A DNA stretch of 64,000 nt, from positions 281,975 through 345,974 of the forward strand of contig JADJTE010000007.1 of assembly GCA_016711295.1 (NCBI GenBank). Reading direction: 5' to 3'. Each line of letters opens with the position of its first letter. Within the stretch, counting starts at the first letter, position 1. Shown piece after piece: positions 42,706-52,689 of this stretch. The notes below the pieces were generated by a model, which saw nothing but the letters and a program-made list of their open reading frames with translations, was not told where the DNA came from and ran no database searches. The stretch comes from Sphingobacteriales bacterium (GTDB lineage Bacteria > Bacteroidota > Bacteroidia > Chitinophagales > UBA2359). Both the position numbers and the translations under genes were made by a program.

Positions 42706-44496
42706 ATGACACTAAAAGAACTAAAACCCATACAGGCACTCAACAAAGCCTTTTTAAAACTTAAACCCAACAGAACCGAAATTGAAGGTTTTAAAGCCCA
42801 TCTAATTACCTTACTCGACAGGATAAACGACACCGAAAGCGAAGAATTTCATAAAAACTTGGTTTCAGACTTCCTGAAAGACACCTACTACAAACAAAAC
42901 CACTTTATCAATACCAAAGGACGAAACGACCTCGTTATCCATAACGGACCAAATGCCAACACAAGCGTAGGGGTAATTATCGAAGCGAAAAAAACCACCA
43001 ACAAAGCCGAAATGATAAGTGCTAATAAACTGAACGCAAAAGCGTTGCAGGAATTGGTACTGTATTACCTGCGCGAAAGAATTATACATAAAAATATTGA
43101 AATAAAACATTTGATAGCTACCAATATTAACGAATGGTTTATTTTTGACGCAACACTATTTGACCGACTTTTTGCCCAAAACAAAAATCTTGTAAAACAA
43201 TTTACAGAATTTGAAGCCGGACGATTGGCAGATACCAAAACCGATTTTTTTTACCAACAAATTGCCGAACCTTTTATTGGCAATATTACCACCGAAATTG
43301 AATTTACGTATTTCAATATCCAAGATTTTCAGGAATCATTGCGAAATGCCGACAAAGCAGACGATAATGCGTTGATTGCTTTATTCAAATTGCTTTCGCC
43401 CGAACACCTCCTAAAACTGCCATTTGCCAACGACAGCAACAGCCTCGACAAACGTTTTTATAGCGAACTGCTACACATTATTGGCTTGACCGAAACAAAA
43501 GAAAGCGGAAAAAAACTGATTGAACGTAACAAAGCAACCGAACGACACACAGGAACTATACTCGAAGATGCCATTATTCAATTGGACAGTTTAGATAAGT
43601 TAAACCGATTAGAAAAACCAAGCCTGTACGGAAATACCAAAAACGAACAACTTTTTAGTGTAGCCCTCGAACTGAGCATTACTTGGATAAACCGCATCTT
43701 GTTCTTAAAACTGCTCGAAGGGCAATTGATTAGCTACCACAAAGGCGATAAATCGTATTTGTTTTTGAATAGCAGTTGTATAAAAGAATATGACGACTTA
43801 AATACCTTGTTTTTTCAGGTGCTGGCAAAACGACAAAGCGATAGGAACGAAGACGTAAAAACAAAATTTTCTAAAATTCCTTATCTCAACTCTTCGCTTT
43901 TTGAACCCACCAATTTAGAACACAACACCATTTTTGTTAGCAACCTAAAAGACAACAAAACCATTCCGATTTTTGGGCAAACCGTACTAAAAGACGAGCA
44001 AGGCAAAAAACTATCCGGAAACCTAAACGCCCTCGAATATCTGTTTGCCTTTTTGAACGCCTACGATTTTAGCAGCGAAGGCTCGGCGGCAATACAAGAA
44101 GACAACAAAACACTAATCAACGCCTCGGTACTGGGCTTAATTTTCGAAAAAATAAACGGCTACAAAGACGGTTCGTTTTTTACACCCGGATTTATTACCA
44201 TGTATATGTGCCGCGAAACCATTCGCAAAGCCGTTATACAGAAGTTTAGCCACCATTTTCCCGACCTAACAATTTCCGATACTAAGGATATTTATAATTT
44301 AATACCCCATAAAATTTCGAGAAAAGAAGCCAACGAAATTGTAAATAGCCTTAAAATCTGCGACCCCGCCGTAGGTTCGGGGCATTTTTTGGTGTCGGCT
44401 CTCAACGAAATAATTGCCCTAAAAAAACGACCTGAAAATTTTGCAAGACCAAGACGGAAAATCATTGCACCGCTACGAAATAGAAGTGGTAAATGA
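42706..44496 (+). CDS. Type IIG restriction-modification enzyme, N-terminal segment (nuclease and start of methyltransferase)
   Basis: Starts at ATG 42706 (MTLKELKPIQALNKAF). Near the N-terminus is a PD-(D/E)XK-type nuclease motif, D75 (GRNDLVIHNG) with E93-x-K95 (VGVIIEAKKT). A long helical region follows. Near residue 550 is the SAM-binding motif I, DPAVGSGHFLVSALNEI. The frame is lost in an A7 run at 44421-44427; the rest of the methyltransferase is in the next segment (NDLKILQDQDGKSL). This architecture matches single-chain Eco57I-like enzymes that both cut and methylate DNA. IS and repeat sequences lie directly upstream, consistent with an acquired defence gene. Confidence 0.88.
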   Translation: MTLKELKPIQALNKAFLKLKPNRTEIEGFKAHLITLLDRINDTESEEFHKNLVSDFLKDTYYKQNHFINTKGRNDLVIHNGPNANTSVGVIIEAKKTTNKAEMISANKLNAKALQELVLYYLRERIIHKNIEIKHLIATNINEWFIFDATLFDRLFAQNKNLVKQFTEFEAGRLADTKTDFFYQQIAEPFIGNITTEIEFTYFNIQDFQESLRNADKADDNALIALFKLLSPEHLLKLPFANDSNSLDKRFYSELLHIIGLTETKESGKKLIERNKATERHTGTILEDAIIQLDSLDKLNRLEKPSLYGNTKNEQLFSVALELSITWINRILFLKLLEGQLISYHKGDKSYLFLNSSCIKEYDDLNTLFFQVLAKRQSDRNEDVKTKFSKIPYLNSSLFEPTNLEHNTIFVSNLKDNKTIPIFGQTVLKDEQGKKLSGNLNALEYLFAFLNAYDFSSEGSAAIQEDNKTLINASVLGLIFEKINGYKDGSFFTPGFITMYMCRETIRKAVIQKFSHHFPDLTISDTKDIYNLIPHKISRKEANEIVNSLKICDPAVGSGHFLVSALNEIIALKKRPENFARPRRKIIAPLRNRSGK

Positions 44497-46513
44497 TGAA
44501 TTGATTGTAACTGACGAAAACGGCGAACTGTTTGAATATCACCCCAGTTCGACAGGCTCAACGGTACATAGAGAAACACAACGCATACAAGAAACGCTTT
44601 TTCACGAAAAACAAACCATTATTGAAAACTGCTTGTTTGGCGTAGATATTAACCCCAACTCGGTGAAAATTTGCCGCCTGCGCCTATGGATAGAACTGCT
44701 AAAAAATGCCTATTACAAAAACACCACCGAATTAGAAACCCTGCCCAATATTGACATCAACATAAAATGCGGCAACTCATTAGTGAGCCGCTTTGCCCTC
44801 GATGCCGATTTGAGCCAAGCATTAAAAAAGAACAACATGAATTGGAGCATAGATATGTATCGAATTGCCGTAGATACCTACCGAAATGCCCAGAACAAAG
44901 AGCAAAAACGAGAAATGGAACGCCTCATAGACCACATAAAAGCCGATTTTAGAAGCGAAATAAGCAAAAGAGACCCCAAATTTTTAAGAAAAATAAAACT
45001 CGAAGGTGAATTATTTAATATGACCCAACAAGGACAATTGTTTGAAATGAGCGAAAAAGAAAAAGACCGTTGGAGCAAAAGAGTAGAACAACTAAACACC
45101 GAAATTGAAAAAATAACAACCGAAATTGAAACCATAAAAGCCAATAAAATTTACGAAAATGCCTTAGAATGGCGTTTCGAATTCCCCGAAGTACTCAACG
45201 ACGACGGCGACTTTGTGGGCTTTGATTGCGTTATCGGAAACCCGCCGTATATACAATTGCAAGCCATGAAAGAGTTTTCGGCACAATTACAATCTTTTGG
45301 CTACCAAACCTACGAAAAAACAGGCGATATTTATTCGTTGTTCTACGAAAAAGGAATAGCCCTGCTTAAACAAAACGGACTTTTGGGCTTTATAACCTCT
45401 AATAAATGGATGCGTGCCGGATATGGAAAAACCACCCGTAACTATTTCTTAGAAAACACCCAACCCTTATTACTCGTAGATTTGGGCAGCGGCATTTTTG
45501 ACGAGGCAACGGTCGATTCTAATTTACTGCTGCTGAAAAAAACCGCATTTAAACACGCTTTTAACGCCATAGACATAAGCAAAGAAAAACACGTGCGCGA
45601 TTTAGACCAGTTTAGCGAGCGAACCCTGCAAATAACCCCAAAAACAGACGAAAACTGGGCTATAGCCTCGGAAACAGAGCAAAGCATTAAAGCCAAAATA
45701 GAAGCCAAAGGAATACCTCTGAAAGATTGGGACGTACAAATTTATAGAGGTGTTTTAACCGGATACAACGAAGCATTTATTATATCCGGACAAAAAAAAG
45801 ACGAACTAATAGCGCAAGACCCCCGCAGTGCCGACATTATTAAACCCATATTGCGAGGGCGCGACATTAAACGATACAAAGCCGAATTTGCCGATTTGTG
45901 GTTGATTGCTACCTTCCCTGCCCTCAAATTAAATATAGACGATTATCCCGCTGTAAGAGATTACCTCAAGAGCTTCGGAAAGAAATTGCACCAAACGGGC
46001 GAAGAATTTATTGACGAAAACGGGCAAAAGGCAAAAGCCCGCAAGAAAACAGCTAATAAATGGTTCGAAACACAAGACCCAATCGCCTACCACCAAGAAT
46101 TTGAAAAAGAGAAGATAATTTACCCAAATATGACCTTGTTTTTGCCCTTTATTTTAGATGAGAAATTCTATTACACAAACCAAAAATGCTTTATAATTTC
46201 TTCAAATAGCGTCAATTTCAAGTTTCTAATCGGATTTTTAAATTCAAAAGTTTCCCATAAATGGATAAGAGAAAACTGCCCGGAATTACAAGGCGGAACA
46301 AGAGAACTTAGTAAAATATTTTTCGAGAACATTCCCGTTCCCCCGCTATCTGCTACCGAGCAGCAGCCATTTATAGATTTGGTGAATCAAATTCTTTTGA
46401 AAAAAGAAAACGGCGAAGACACCACCGCCCTCGAAGCCCAAATAGACCAATTAGTTTACCAGCTTTACGGCTTAACCGCCGAAGAGATAGCCATTGTAGA
46501 GAACAACACCTAA
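44441..46513 (+). CDS. Type IIG restriction-modification enzyme, C-terminal segment (N6-methyltransferase and target recognition)
   Basis: Continues with FGVDINPNSVKICRLRLWIELL, the family motif after the SAM site, then the amino-methyltransferase motif NPPY (CVIGNPPYIQLQAM, about residue 266). A helical linker (residues 150-235, charged) lies before it. After IKPILRGRDIKRY comes a TaqI-like target-recognition domain with PNMTLFLPFILDEKFYYTNQ and ENIPVPPLSATEQQPF. The ending (IDQLVYQLYGLTAEEIAIVE) is common to such enzymes. Joined protein about 1,270 residues. Confidence 0.88.
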   Translation: MQDQDGKSLHRYEIEVVNDELIVTDENGELFEYHPSSTGSTVHRETQRIQETLFHEKQTIIENCLFGVDINPNSVKICRLRLWIELLKNAYYKNTTELETLPNIDINIKCGNSLVSRFALDADLSQALKKNNMNWSIDMYRIAVDTYRNAQNKEQKREMERLIDHIKADFRSEISKRDPKFLRKIKLEGELFNMTQQGQLFEMSEKEKDRWSKRVEQLNTEIEKITTEIETIKANKIYENALEWRFEFPEVLNDDGDFVGFDCVIGNPPYIQLQAMKEFSAQLQSFGYQTYEKTGDIYSLFYEKGIALLKQNGLLGFITSNKWMRAGYGKTTRNYFLENTQPLLLVDLGSGIFDEATVDSNLLLLKKTAFKHAFNAIDISKEKHVRDLDQFSERTLQITPKTDENWAIASETEQSIKAKIEAKGIPLKDWDVQIYRGVLTGYNEAFIISGQKKDELIAQDPRSADIIKPILRGRDIKRYKAEFADLWLIATFPALKLNIDDYPAVRDYLKSFGKKLHQTGEEFIDENGQKAKARKKTANKWFETQDPIAYHQEFEKEKIIYPNMTLFLPFILDEKFYYTNQKCFIISSNSVNFKFLIGFLNSKVSHKWIRENCPELQGGTRELSKIFFENIPVPPLSATEQQPFIDLVNQILLKKENGEDTTALEAQIDQLVYQLYGLTAEEIAIVENNT

Positions 46514-46590
46514 TAGCCCCGTAGGGGCGGCATCTTAATAACCCCGTTCTAATAATCCCATAGGGGATCCCCCTCAAAAAAAAACGCATT

Positions 46591-46950
46591 ATGGACAGGC
46601 TAATTCTGCTCGAAAATTTATTTTATTTTGTGGTATTTATAGTGGCGTTTTATTACCTCACCAAGGGCAGGTGGCGCAATAGCCGCCCCTCAGCCGCTGA
46701 GGAAATGACCCTTACGGGCAAGAGCATAGAAGAAATGCTGAAAGGCTACTTAGACAAACCCGTGCCGCCGCCACCGCCGCCGCCTGTGCCGCAAAATTTC
46801 ACCGTGCCCCAAGCACCCACCATCAATCTGCCGCCGCCGCCTACCAAAGTTTTGCGCCGCACCAAGACCATCACCCAATCCCAAACCATCAGCAATATCA
46901 AAAAGGGCTTGCTATACGATATTATATGGAAACGCAAATACGAAAAATAG
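46591..46950 (+). CDS. Small membrane-anchored protein of unknown function with proline tract
   Basis: 119 residues. One N-terminal membrane segment (about 7-24, LENLFYFVVFIVAFYYL), then a cytoplasmic-type region (EEMTLTGKSIEEMLKGYL), a proline run (about residues 57-65), and a basic C-terminus. No family recognised. It overlaps the ComF gene by 25 bases, so the two are probably co-translated. Confidence 0.6.
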   Translation: MDRLILLENLFYFVVFIVAFYYLTKGRWRNSRPSAAEEMTLTGKSIEEMLKGYLDKPVPPPPPPPVPQNFTVPQAPTINLPPPPTKVLRRTKTITQSQTISNIKKGLLYDIIWKRKYEK

Positions 46951-47636
46951 TTCAGTGGGGACAATCCTTTTTGCACCTACTCTATCCTCGTGCCTGCGCT
47001 GCTTGTGGCACTACCCTCAAACAGCAAGAGGAGATAATATGCCTCCATTGCGAGTTGGAATTGCCACAAACCAATAGCCACGAGCAAGCCCAAAACGCTT
47101 TCTACCAAAAATTTGCGGGCAAAATATCCCTCGAAAACGTAGCCGCGCTATATATGTTTGGCAAGAGTTCGGGTGTGCAGCAACTTATCCACCACCTCAA
47201 ATATAGCAACTGCCCCGAAATAGGCGTTTTTGTAGGCAGGCTGTACGGTCGCAAACTGCGCCAGAGTCATTTTGCCCAAGCCGATATGATATTGCCCGTG
47301 CCCCTACACCCCCACAAGCAGCAACAGCGCGGTTATAACCAAAGCGAAATGTTTGGCTTGGGTTTGTCCGAAGAACTCGGCATACCGCTCAATACTACCA
47401 TGCTGCTGCGCCGCTACGAATCAGAGACCCAAACCCGAAAATCGCGCATCGACCGCTGGACGAATACCAAAAGCATTTTTGCCCTCGACAACCCCGACTG
47501 CTTGCAAGACAAACACGTCATTATTGTAGATGATGTGATAACAACAGGCTCGACCATAGAGGGCTGTGCCGCACCTATCCTCGCCCAAACCAATGCCAAA
47601 ATAAGTGTATTAGGCATAGCCGCCTTGGTACAATAA
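46926..47636 (+). CDS. ComF family phosphoribosyltransferase-like protein
   Basis: 236 residues. The N-terminal zinc-finger-like cysteines are C24, C27, C39 and C42 (CAACG and CLHCE). Then come the ComF markers: YMFGKSSGVQQLIHHLKYSNCPEIG, ADMILPVPLHPHKQQQRGYNQSE and the PRPP-binding loop HVIIVDDVITTGSTIEGCA. ComF proteins are linked to DNA uptake in competent bacteria, but in Bacteroidota the role is unclear. It follows the small membrane protein in one unit, and the DUF697-like gene comes 33 bases later. Confidence 0.93.
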   Translation: METQIRKIVQWGQSFLHLLYPRACAACGTTLKQQEEIICLHCELELPQTNSHEQAQNAFYQKFAGKISLENVAALYMFGKSSGVQQLIHHLKYSNCPEIGVFVGRLYGRKLRQSHFAQADMILPVPLHPHKQQQRGYNQSEMFGLGLSEELGIPLNTTMLLRRYESETQTRKSRIDRWTNTKSIFALDNPDCLQDKHVIIVDDVITTGSTIEGCAAPILAQTNAKISVLGIAALVQ

Positions 47637-47669
47637 ACGCACTCAAATTTACCCAAATTTCCCAAAACA

Positions 47670-48122
47670 ATGGACAAAGAACAGCAACACGCCCAAGCGC
47701 AATCTATCATTCGGTCGCAGATGTATTGGTGTCTGGGGGCGGGACTTATCCCCTTGCCCTTGCTCGACCTCACCACCGTCACGATGCTACAAATGGACAT
47801 GCTACGGCAATTGTGCCAACTCTACGGCGTTTCGTATGACGAAGCCCAAGGCAAAGCCCGCATCATTGCCTTGGCAGGCGGCACTTTGCCGCGTATAGCT
47901 GCTTCGCTCGTCAAGGTCATACCTTTTGTCGGTACTATCGCGGGTGCGGTATCCGAAAGCGTTTTGTCGGCTGCTTCTGCCTATGCGATAGGGCAAGTAT
48001 TCACGCGCCATTTTGAAGCAGGCGGCACACTCCAAAATTTTAGTGCCCTACAATTTCGCGAAATCTATGCCGAAATGTTAGAGATAGGCAAATCCGTGGC
48101 TAAAAAATTAGCCAAAAAGTAA
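47670..48122 (+). CDS. DUF697-like (YcjF/GTPase-associated) membrane protein
   Basis: 150 residues with two hydrophobic hairpins (about 19-33, CLGAGLIPLPLLDLT, and 80-105, VKVIPFVGTIAGAVSESVLSA). It has the pattern SIIRSQMYWCLGAGLIPLP, MLRQLCQLYGVSYDEAQGK, YAIGQVFTRHFEAGGTL typical of DUF697. The biochemical role is unknown. The gene ends 3 bases inside a repeat copy (terminal repeat starts 48119). Confidence 0.8.
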   Translation: MDKEQQHAQAQSIIRSQMYWCLGAGLIPLPLLDLTTVTMLQMDMLRQLCQLYGVSYDEAQGKARIIALAGGTLPRIAASLVKVIPFVGTIAGAVSESVLSAASAYAIGQVFTRHFEAGGTLQNFSALQFREIYAEMLEIGKSVAKKLAKK

Positions 48123-48771
48123 CTATTTAGGGTATAGGGTTTTGGGTATGGGGTCATGGGCAATGCTCATCTAATAATGCCTGACATCGCTGCATATTCG
48201 ATTAGTGGTATGATTTTTAAGTTTTATACACTTACCTTACACGAGTTTCATGCTACAGTATGCTCAGGCTTGTGTCTGTTAGGTGTTACCGATGTAATAT
48301 GCCTATGGCATTTTAAAGACAATATACATTAAATATTTTTTATAGTTTATTATAAATTATTGATAATCAATAAATTATATCTTGTATAAATTCCCCCTCT
48401 TTGAGGGGGTTAGGGGGAGTTCTTGAACTGATAGCTCAATTATCGTAACTATTTAGGGTATAGGGTTTTGGGTATGGGGTAATGAGCAATACTTATCTAA
48501 TAATGCCTGACATCGCTGCATATTCGATTAGTGGTATGATTTTTAAGTTTTATACACTTACCTTACACGAGTTTCATGCTACAAGTATGCTCAGGCTTGT
48601 GTCTGTTAGGTGTTACCGATGTAATATGCCTATGGCATTTTAAAGACAATATACATTAAATATTTTTTATAGTTTATTATAAATTATTGATAATCAATAA
48701 ATTATATCTTGTATAAATTCCCCCTCTTTGAGGGGGTTAGGGGGAGTTCTTGAACTGATATCTCAATTATC
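48119..48771 (+). repeat. Tandem duplication of a 326-bp unit (two copies)
   Basis: The unit is bounded by GTAACTATTTAG at 48119, 48445 and 48772. Copies 48119-48444 and 48445-48771 differ at only a few positions (for example CTACAGTATG against CTACAAGTATG). Each unit holds the MITE-like left half, a CTTACCTTACACGAGTTTCA block, an AT-rich block and a CTTTGAGGGGGTTAGGGGGA tract. Confidence 0.9.
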
Positions 48772-48884
48772 GTAACTATTTAGGGTATAGGGTTTTGGGT
48801 ATGGGGTCATGGGCAATGCTTATCTAATAATGCCTGACATCGCTGCATATTCGATTAGTTCCCCCTACAAGGCTAAATAGTTAC
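48772..48884 (+). repeat. MITE-like element, copy 3 (full length)
   Basis: 113 bp with perfect 12-bp inverted ends GTAACTATTTAG and CTAAATAGTTAC. It lies at the end of the tandem duplication, 18 bases before the start of the outer-membrane protein gene. Confidence 0.8.
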
Positions 48885-48902
48885 GTTGTTTCGTTTGTTG
48901 GA

Positions 48903-51900
48903 ATGTCAAAAACCACGACTGCTCAAATTATTTGGGGGCTGCTTTGCCTTTGCCTATCCCTGTCGCATATAGCCGCGCAAGACCTGCGTAGCAATTTGCG
49001 CCAACGTCTTATTCCCTTTCCGCATACCCATACCGACTCTTTTCAGCTCGATACCTTGTCGATTTTGCCCGGCAGCGTACAGATTATGCTATTGCCCCAA
49101 GGCGCGACCTTAGATACCGCTTGTTATACCATCGACTACGCTCGTGCTACCATCTACTACCGACCCGCCATGGCTGCTGCCCGCCGTAGTCGTAGTACAG
49201 ATACGACAAATAGCGGTGTCGGTACGGATAGCTTATTGCAGGTGCGTTATCGGACGCTGGGTATATGGTTGCCCCAAACCAACTACCGAAAAGACCTCGC
49301 CCAAATAACGCGCCCCGATACCGACCCCTTGGCGCATTATGGCTATACGCCGCCCAAGACTACTGCCGCCGACCGCCTATTTAGTACCGAAGGCATGGCA
49401 TACAGCGGCAGCATTGGGCGCGGCATATCGTTTGGCAATGCGCAGGATTTGGTGGTCAATTCCAATTTTAACCTCCCAATGTCGGGCAAGGTAGCGGGCG
49501 ATATAGAGGTATTAGCCGCTATGACGGATAACAATATACCTTTTCAGCCCGAAGGCAATACACAGCAGTTGCAGGAGTTCGACCGCATTTTTATACAGCT
49601 AAAACGAAGAAACGCTACCTTGCTACTCGGCGATTATAGCCTAAAAAAGCCCGATACCTATTTTATGAACTTTACGCGCCGCTTGCAAGGGGCACAATTG
49701 AGTTATCAGAACCTACAACCCACTACCAACAGCAATAAAGAGAATACTACGAGAAGCACACCCGAACCAACGACAACAGCCGCAGGTTTGCCGCCCGACG
49801 GCATAGCTCCGCCGCCCACCCCGACAAAAGCGCAATGGAACGCGGGAATAGCTGCCGCCGTAGCGCGAGGAAACTACCGCCGCACCGATTTTGCCGCCGC
49901 CGAAGGCAACCAAGGTCGCTACAAACTGATAGGTGCTAATGGCGAAACGTTTATTATCGTCTTGTCCGACTCGGAGCGCGTTTTTCTCGATGGCAAACGC
50001 CTTACGCGCGGGTCCGATTCCGATTATATCATAGATTACAGCACAGCCGAAGTCACTTTTACGCCTCGACAAATCATTACCAAAGACCGTCGAATTACTA
50101 TCGAATTTGAATATGCCGACCGCAATTATTTGCGCAGCACCCTATACGGCTACGGAACTTGGCAGAAAAAAGGCTATGCCATGCGCATTGATGCGTTCAG
50201 CGAGCAAGATGCTAAAAACCAACCCTTATCCAATGGCGTAATCAATCCCGACCAACAATCGCGCCTCTCGGCGGCGGGCAACGACCCCGCTAAGATGATA
50301 ACCCGAAGTGCCGACAGCATAGCCTATACCACCGAGCGCGTACTCTATCGCTTAGTAGCAGATACCGTAGTAGCACAGCAACATTATGACAGCATTTTTG
50401 TGTTCAGCACTAACCCCCAAAATGCCCATTATGCAGTAGCATTTAGTTTTGTAGGCGCACAAAAAGGCAATTATCGCGTAGCGGCTAACAAAGCCAATGG
50501 CAGAGTATATGAATGGATAGCACCCGATACGACAAACCTACTGCCACAAGGCGACTACGAACCCCTCATACGCCTCGCTGCCCCATTGACCCGACAAATG
50601 GCGAGCCTACAAACCCAATGGCAATACGCGCCACAAGGCAAACTACAAACAGATATAGCCCTTGCTCGCAACGACCCCAATACTTTTTCGGATATTGACG
50701 ATGAAAAAAATAGCGGCGTAGCCACCCGAATCAGCCTCGAACAATATTGGATTTTGCCGAATAACCCAAAAAAAGCACAACCCAACAACGCACTACCAAT
50801 AGCGGCAACGGAAAAAAGCATCAACCTCAATGCTCAATACGAATGGGTGCAGGCTACTTTCAAACCCTTAGAACCCTACCGAAATGTCGAATTTGGGCGC
50901 GACTGGAATCTGAACATACAACCCAACAACGCCGCTACTATCAATACCGATAATACTACCTTAGCCCTCGCCGATGAGCATTTGGCAGCCCTAAGCCTAA
51001 ATTATAAAACGGCGAAAACCAATACTAACTACACCGCCAACTTATTGATGCGCGGCAAAAAACAGTATAGCGGTTGGCGGCACCAGTGGCAAGGCACAGG
51101 CGCAGTACCCGACAAAGGCTGGGCTTGGCAATGGCAAATTAGCTACCTCACCGCGCAGAACGATACTACTTCGCGCAGCTATTTTTGGCGACCCTCGGCT
51201 ACTTTGAGCAAACGCATACGCCTGCCCAAAACAGAGCAGGCCTTACAAACCCAATTGCGCCTGAATGCAGAACACAACCGAATTGTACACGCCGACAGCG
51301 AGCAGTTAGCCCCCGCTGCCTTTGCCTTTCATCAATCTGAACTGACCCTACAATGGGGCGACAGCACCCGTAGCCACTTGCGCCTTACCGCTCTACGACG
51401 CTACGACTATGCACCCCGCAACCAACAATTAGCCCTCGCCAATCATGCCCAAAATATTAGCTTGGCAGGTAGCTGGCGACCCAATCCACAACATCAATTC
51501 ACTTGGAATATGAGCTATCGATATTTAGCGGTAGCCGATACTACCATTAGCTTAGTCAAACAGAATAACCGCAGTTTGCTGGGCGACTTAAACTATCAAG
51601 GCAATATACACAAAGGATTTGTACGCCTCGGAACGCAATACCAAATAGGAGCGGGACAAAAACAACGCACCGAATTGTATTACCAAAAAGTGCCCGACGG
51701 CACGGGCAATTTTATTTGGCGCGACAATAATAACGACGGTATAGAACAACCCGACGAATTTGAAATAGCTAACGCTAACGACCTCGTATTGGCGCATTAT
51801 ATACAAATAGCCCTGCCTACTACCGAATATCAGGCTACTCATATTGTGCAATGGATACAGACCATAGCCATTAATTTCAGGCAACTTTGGAGCGAACCCA

Positions 51901-52685
51901 AGGGAATACAGCGTTTTTGGTCGCTTTTTTCGTGGCAAAGCAATATTAACCTGCGCCGCGAAACCTTAGCACAACAAGGACAATGGCGGCAGTTTATACC
52001 CTTTGTGGCGAGCGGCGATAGTGCCAACATAGTGGGTGACAATACCAATATGCGCCATACCTTATTCCTGAACCGCAACCAACCCAAATGGGAAATTAAT
52101 GCCTATAATGCCCGATTGTCCAATACCAACTTGCTTACAGGCGGCACAGATACGCGCCGCCGAACCGAATGGGGCGGATTGGCAAAATACGCGCTATCGC
52201 GCCGATTTACATTGACCGTTAATACTGCCACAGGGCGCAGCAGCCAGCTCTCCCAAGCATTTGCCAACCGCAATTTTGAAGTCGCATTTTGGAGCATTGA
52301 ACCTTCATTGGCTTTTTTGCCCAACAAATTTTTTAGGATAACAGGCACCTGGCGGTACAAAAACAGCAATAACCGCTTAGTCGCAGCCGACCAACCTGCC
52401 CAACAGCAGCAATTGAGCATAGAAACGCGCTACGGCACCGCTATACAAAGTGCCGTCACTGCACGCTTGGCTTATACGAGCATCGCTTATGACGGCGACC
52501 CCAAAAGCACCGTAGCCTATACGCTACTCGATGGCTTTCAGCCAGGCAGTAATTATCAATGGAATATCAATTTTGATACCCGCTTGGGCGGTGGTTTGCA
52601 ACTCAATTTGGGCTACGAAGGCAGGCAAAGCGGTAGCAGCCCCGTATTACATACAGGCAGAGCATCGCTAAGAGCCGTTTTCTAA
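48903..52685 (+). CDS. Large predicted outer-membrane beta-barrel protein of unknown function
   Basis: 1,260 residues with a signal peptide (1-25, IIWGLLCLCLSLSHIAAQ). Residues about 165-245 hold a conserved stretch, GSIGRGISFGNAQDLVVNSNFN, then DNNIPFQPEGNTQQLQEFDR and LLLGDYSLKKPDTYFMNFTRRL, which I associate with large uncharacterised Bacteroidota outer-membrane proteins with some likeness to SprA; I cannot confirm this by search. The rest has the alternating polar/aromatic pattern and short turns of a large barrel, and it ends in an aromatic residue (RASLRAVF). An Asp-rich loop (RDNNNDGIEQPDEFEIAN) may bind calcium. The frame is intact over 3.8 kb. The stop is 4 bases from the convergent SDR gene. 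Confidence 0.75.
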   Translation: MSKTTTAQIIWGLLCLCLSLSHIAAQDLRSNLRQRLIPFPHTHTDSFQLDTLSILPGSVQIMLLPQGATLDTACYTIDYARATIYYRPAMAAARRSRSTDTTNSGVGTDSLLQVRYRTLGIWLPQTNYRKDLAQITRPDTDPLAHYGYTPPKTTAADRLFSTEGMAYSGSIGRGISFGNAQDLVVNSNFNLPMSGKVAGDIEVLAAMTDNNIPFQPEGNTQQLQEFDRIFIQLKRRNATLLLGDYSLKKPDTYFMNFTRRLQGAQLSYQNLQPTTNSNKENTTRSTPEPTTTAAGLPPDGIAPPPTPTKAQWNAGIAAAVARGNYRRTDFAAAEGNQGRYKLIGANGETFIIVLSDSERVFLDGKRLTRGSDSDYIIDYSTAEVTFTPRQIITKDRRITIEFEYADRNYLRSTLYGYGTWQKKGYAMRIDAFSEQDAKNQPLSNGVINPDQQSRLSAAGNDPAKMITRSADSIAYTTERVLYRLVADTVVAQQHYDSIFVFSTNPQNAHYAVAFSFVGAQKGNYRVAANKANGRVYEWIAPDTTNLLPQGDYEPLIRLAAPLTRQMASLQTQWQYAPQGKLQTDIALARNDPNTFSDIDDEKNSGVATRISLEQYWILPNNPKKAQPNNALPIAATEKSINLNAQYEWVQATFKPLEPYRNVEFGRDWNLNIQPNNAATINTDNTTLALADEHLAALSLNYKTAKTNTNYTANLLMRGKKQYSGWRHQWQGTGAVPDKGWAWQWQISYLTAQNDTTSRSYFWRPSATLSKRIRLPKTEQALQTQLRLNAEHNRIVHADSEQLAPAAFAFHQSELTLQWGDSTRSHLRLTALRRYDYAPRNQQLALANHAQNISLAGSWRPNPQHQFTWNMSYRYLAVADTTISLVKQNNRSLLGDLNYQGNIHKGFVRLGTQYQIGAGQKQRTELYYQKVPDGTGNFIWRDNNNDGIEQPDEFEIANANDLVLAHYIQIALPTTEYQATHIVQWIQTIAINFRQLWSEPKGIQRFWSLFSWQSNINLRRETLAQQGQWRQFIPFVASGDSANIVGDNTNMRHTLFLNRNQPKWEINAYNARLSNTNLLTGGTDTRRRTEWGGLAKYALSRRFTLTVNTATGRSSQLSQAFANRNFEVAFWSIEPSLAFLPNKFFRITGTWRYKNSNNRLVAADQPAQQQQLSIETRYGTAIQSAVTARLAYTSIAYDGDPKSTVAYTLLDGFQPGSNYQWNINFDTRLGGGLQLNLGYEGRQSGSSPVLHTGRASLRAVF

Positions 52686-52689
52686 GCAT

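Noticed and set aside
48903..52685. Naming the large outer-membrane protein SprA
   Set aside because: Some stretches are reminiscent of SprA-like proteins, but at 1,260 residues it is much shorter than SprA of gliding flavobacteria and I cannot confirm the family without a search.
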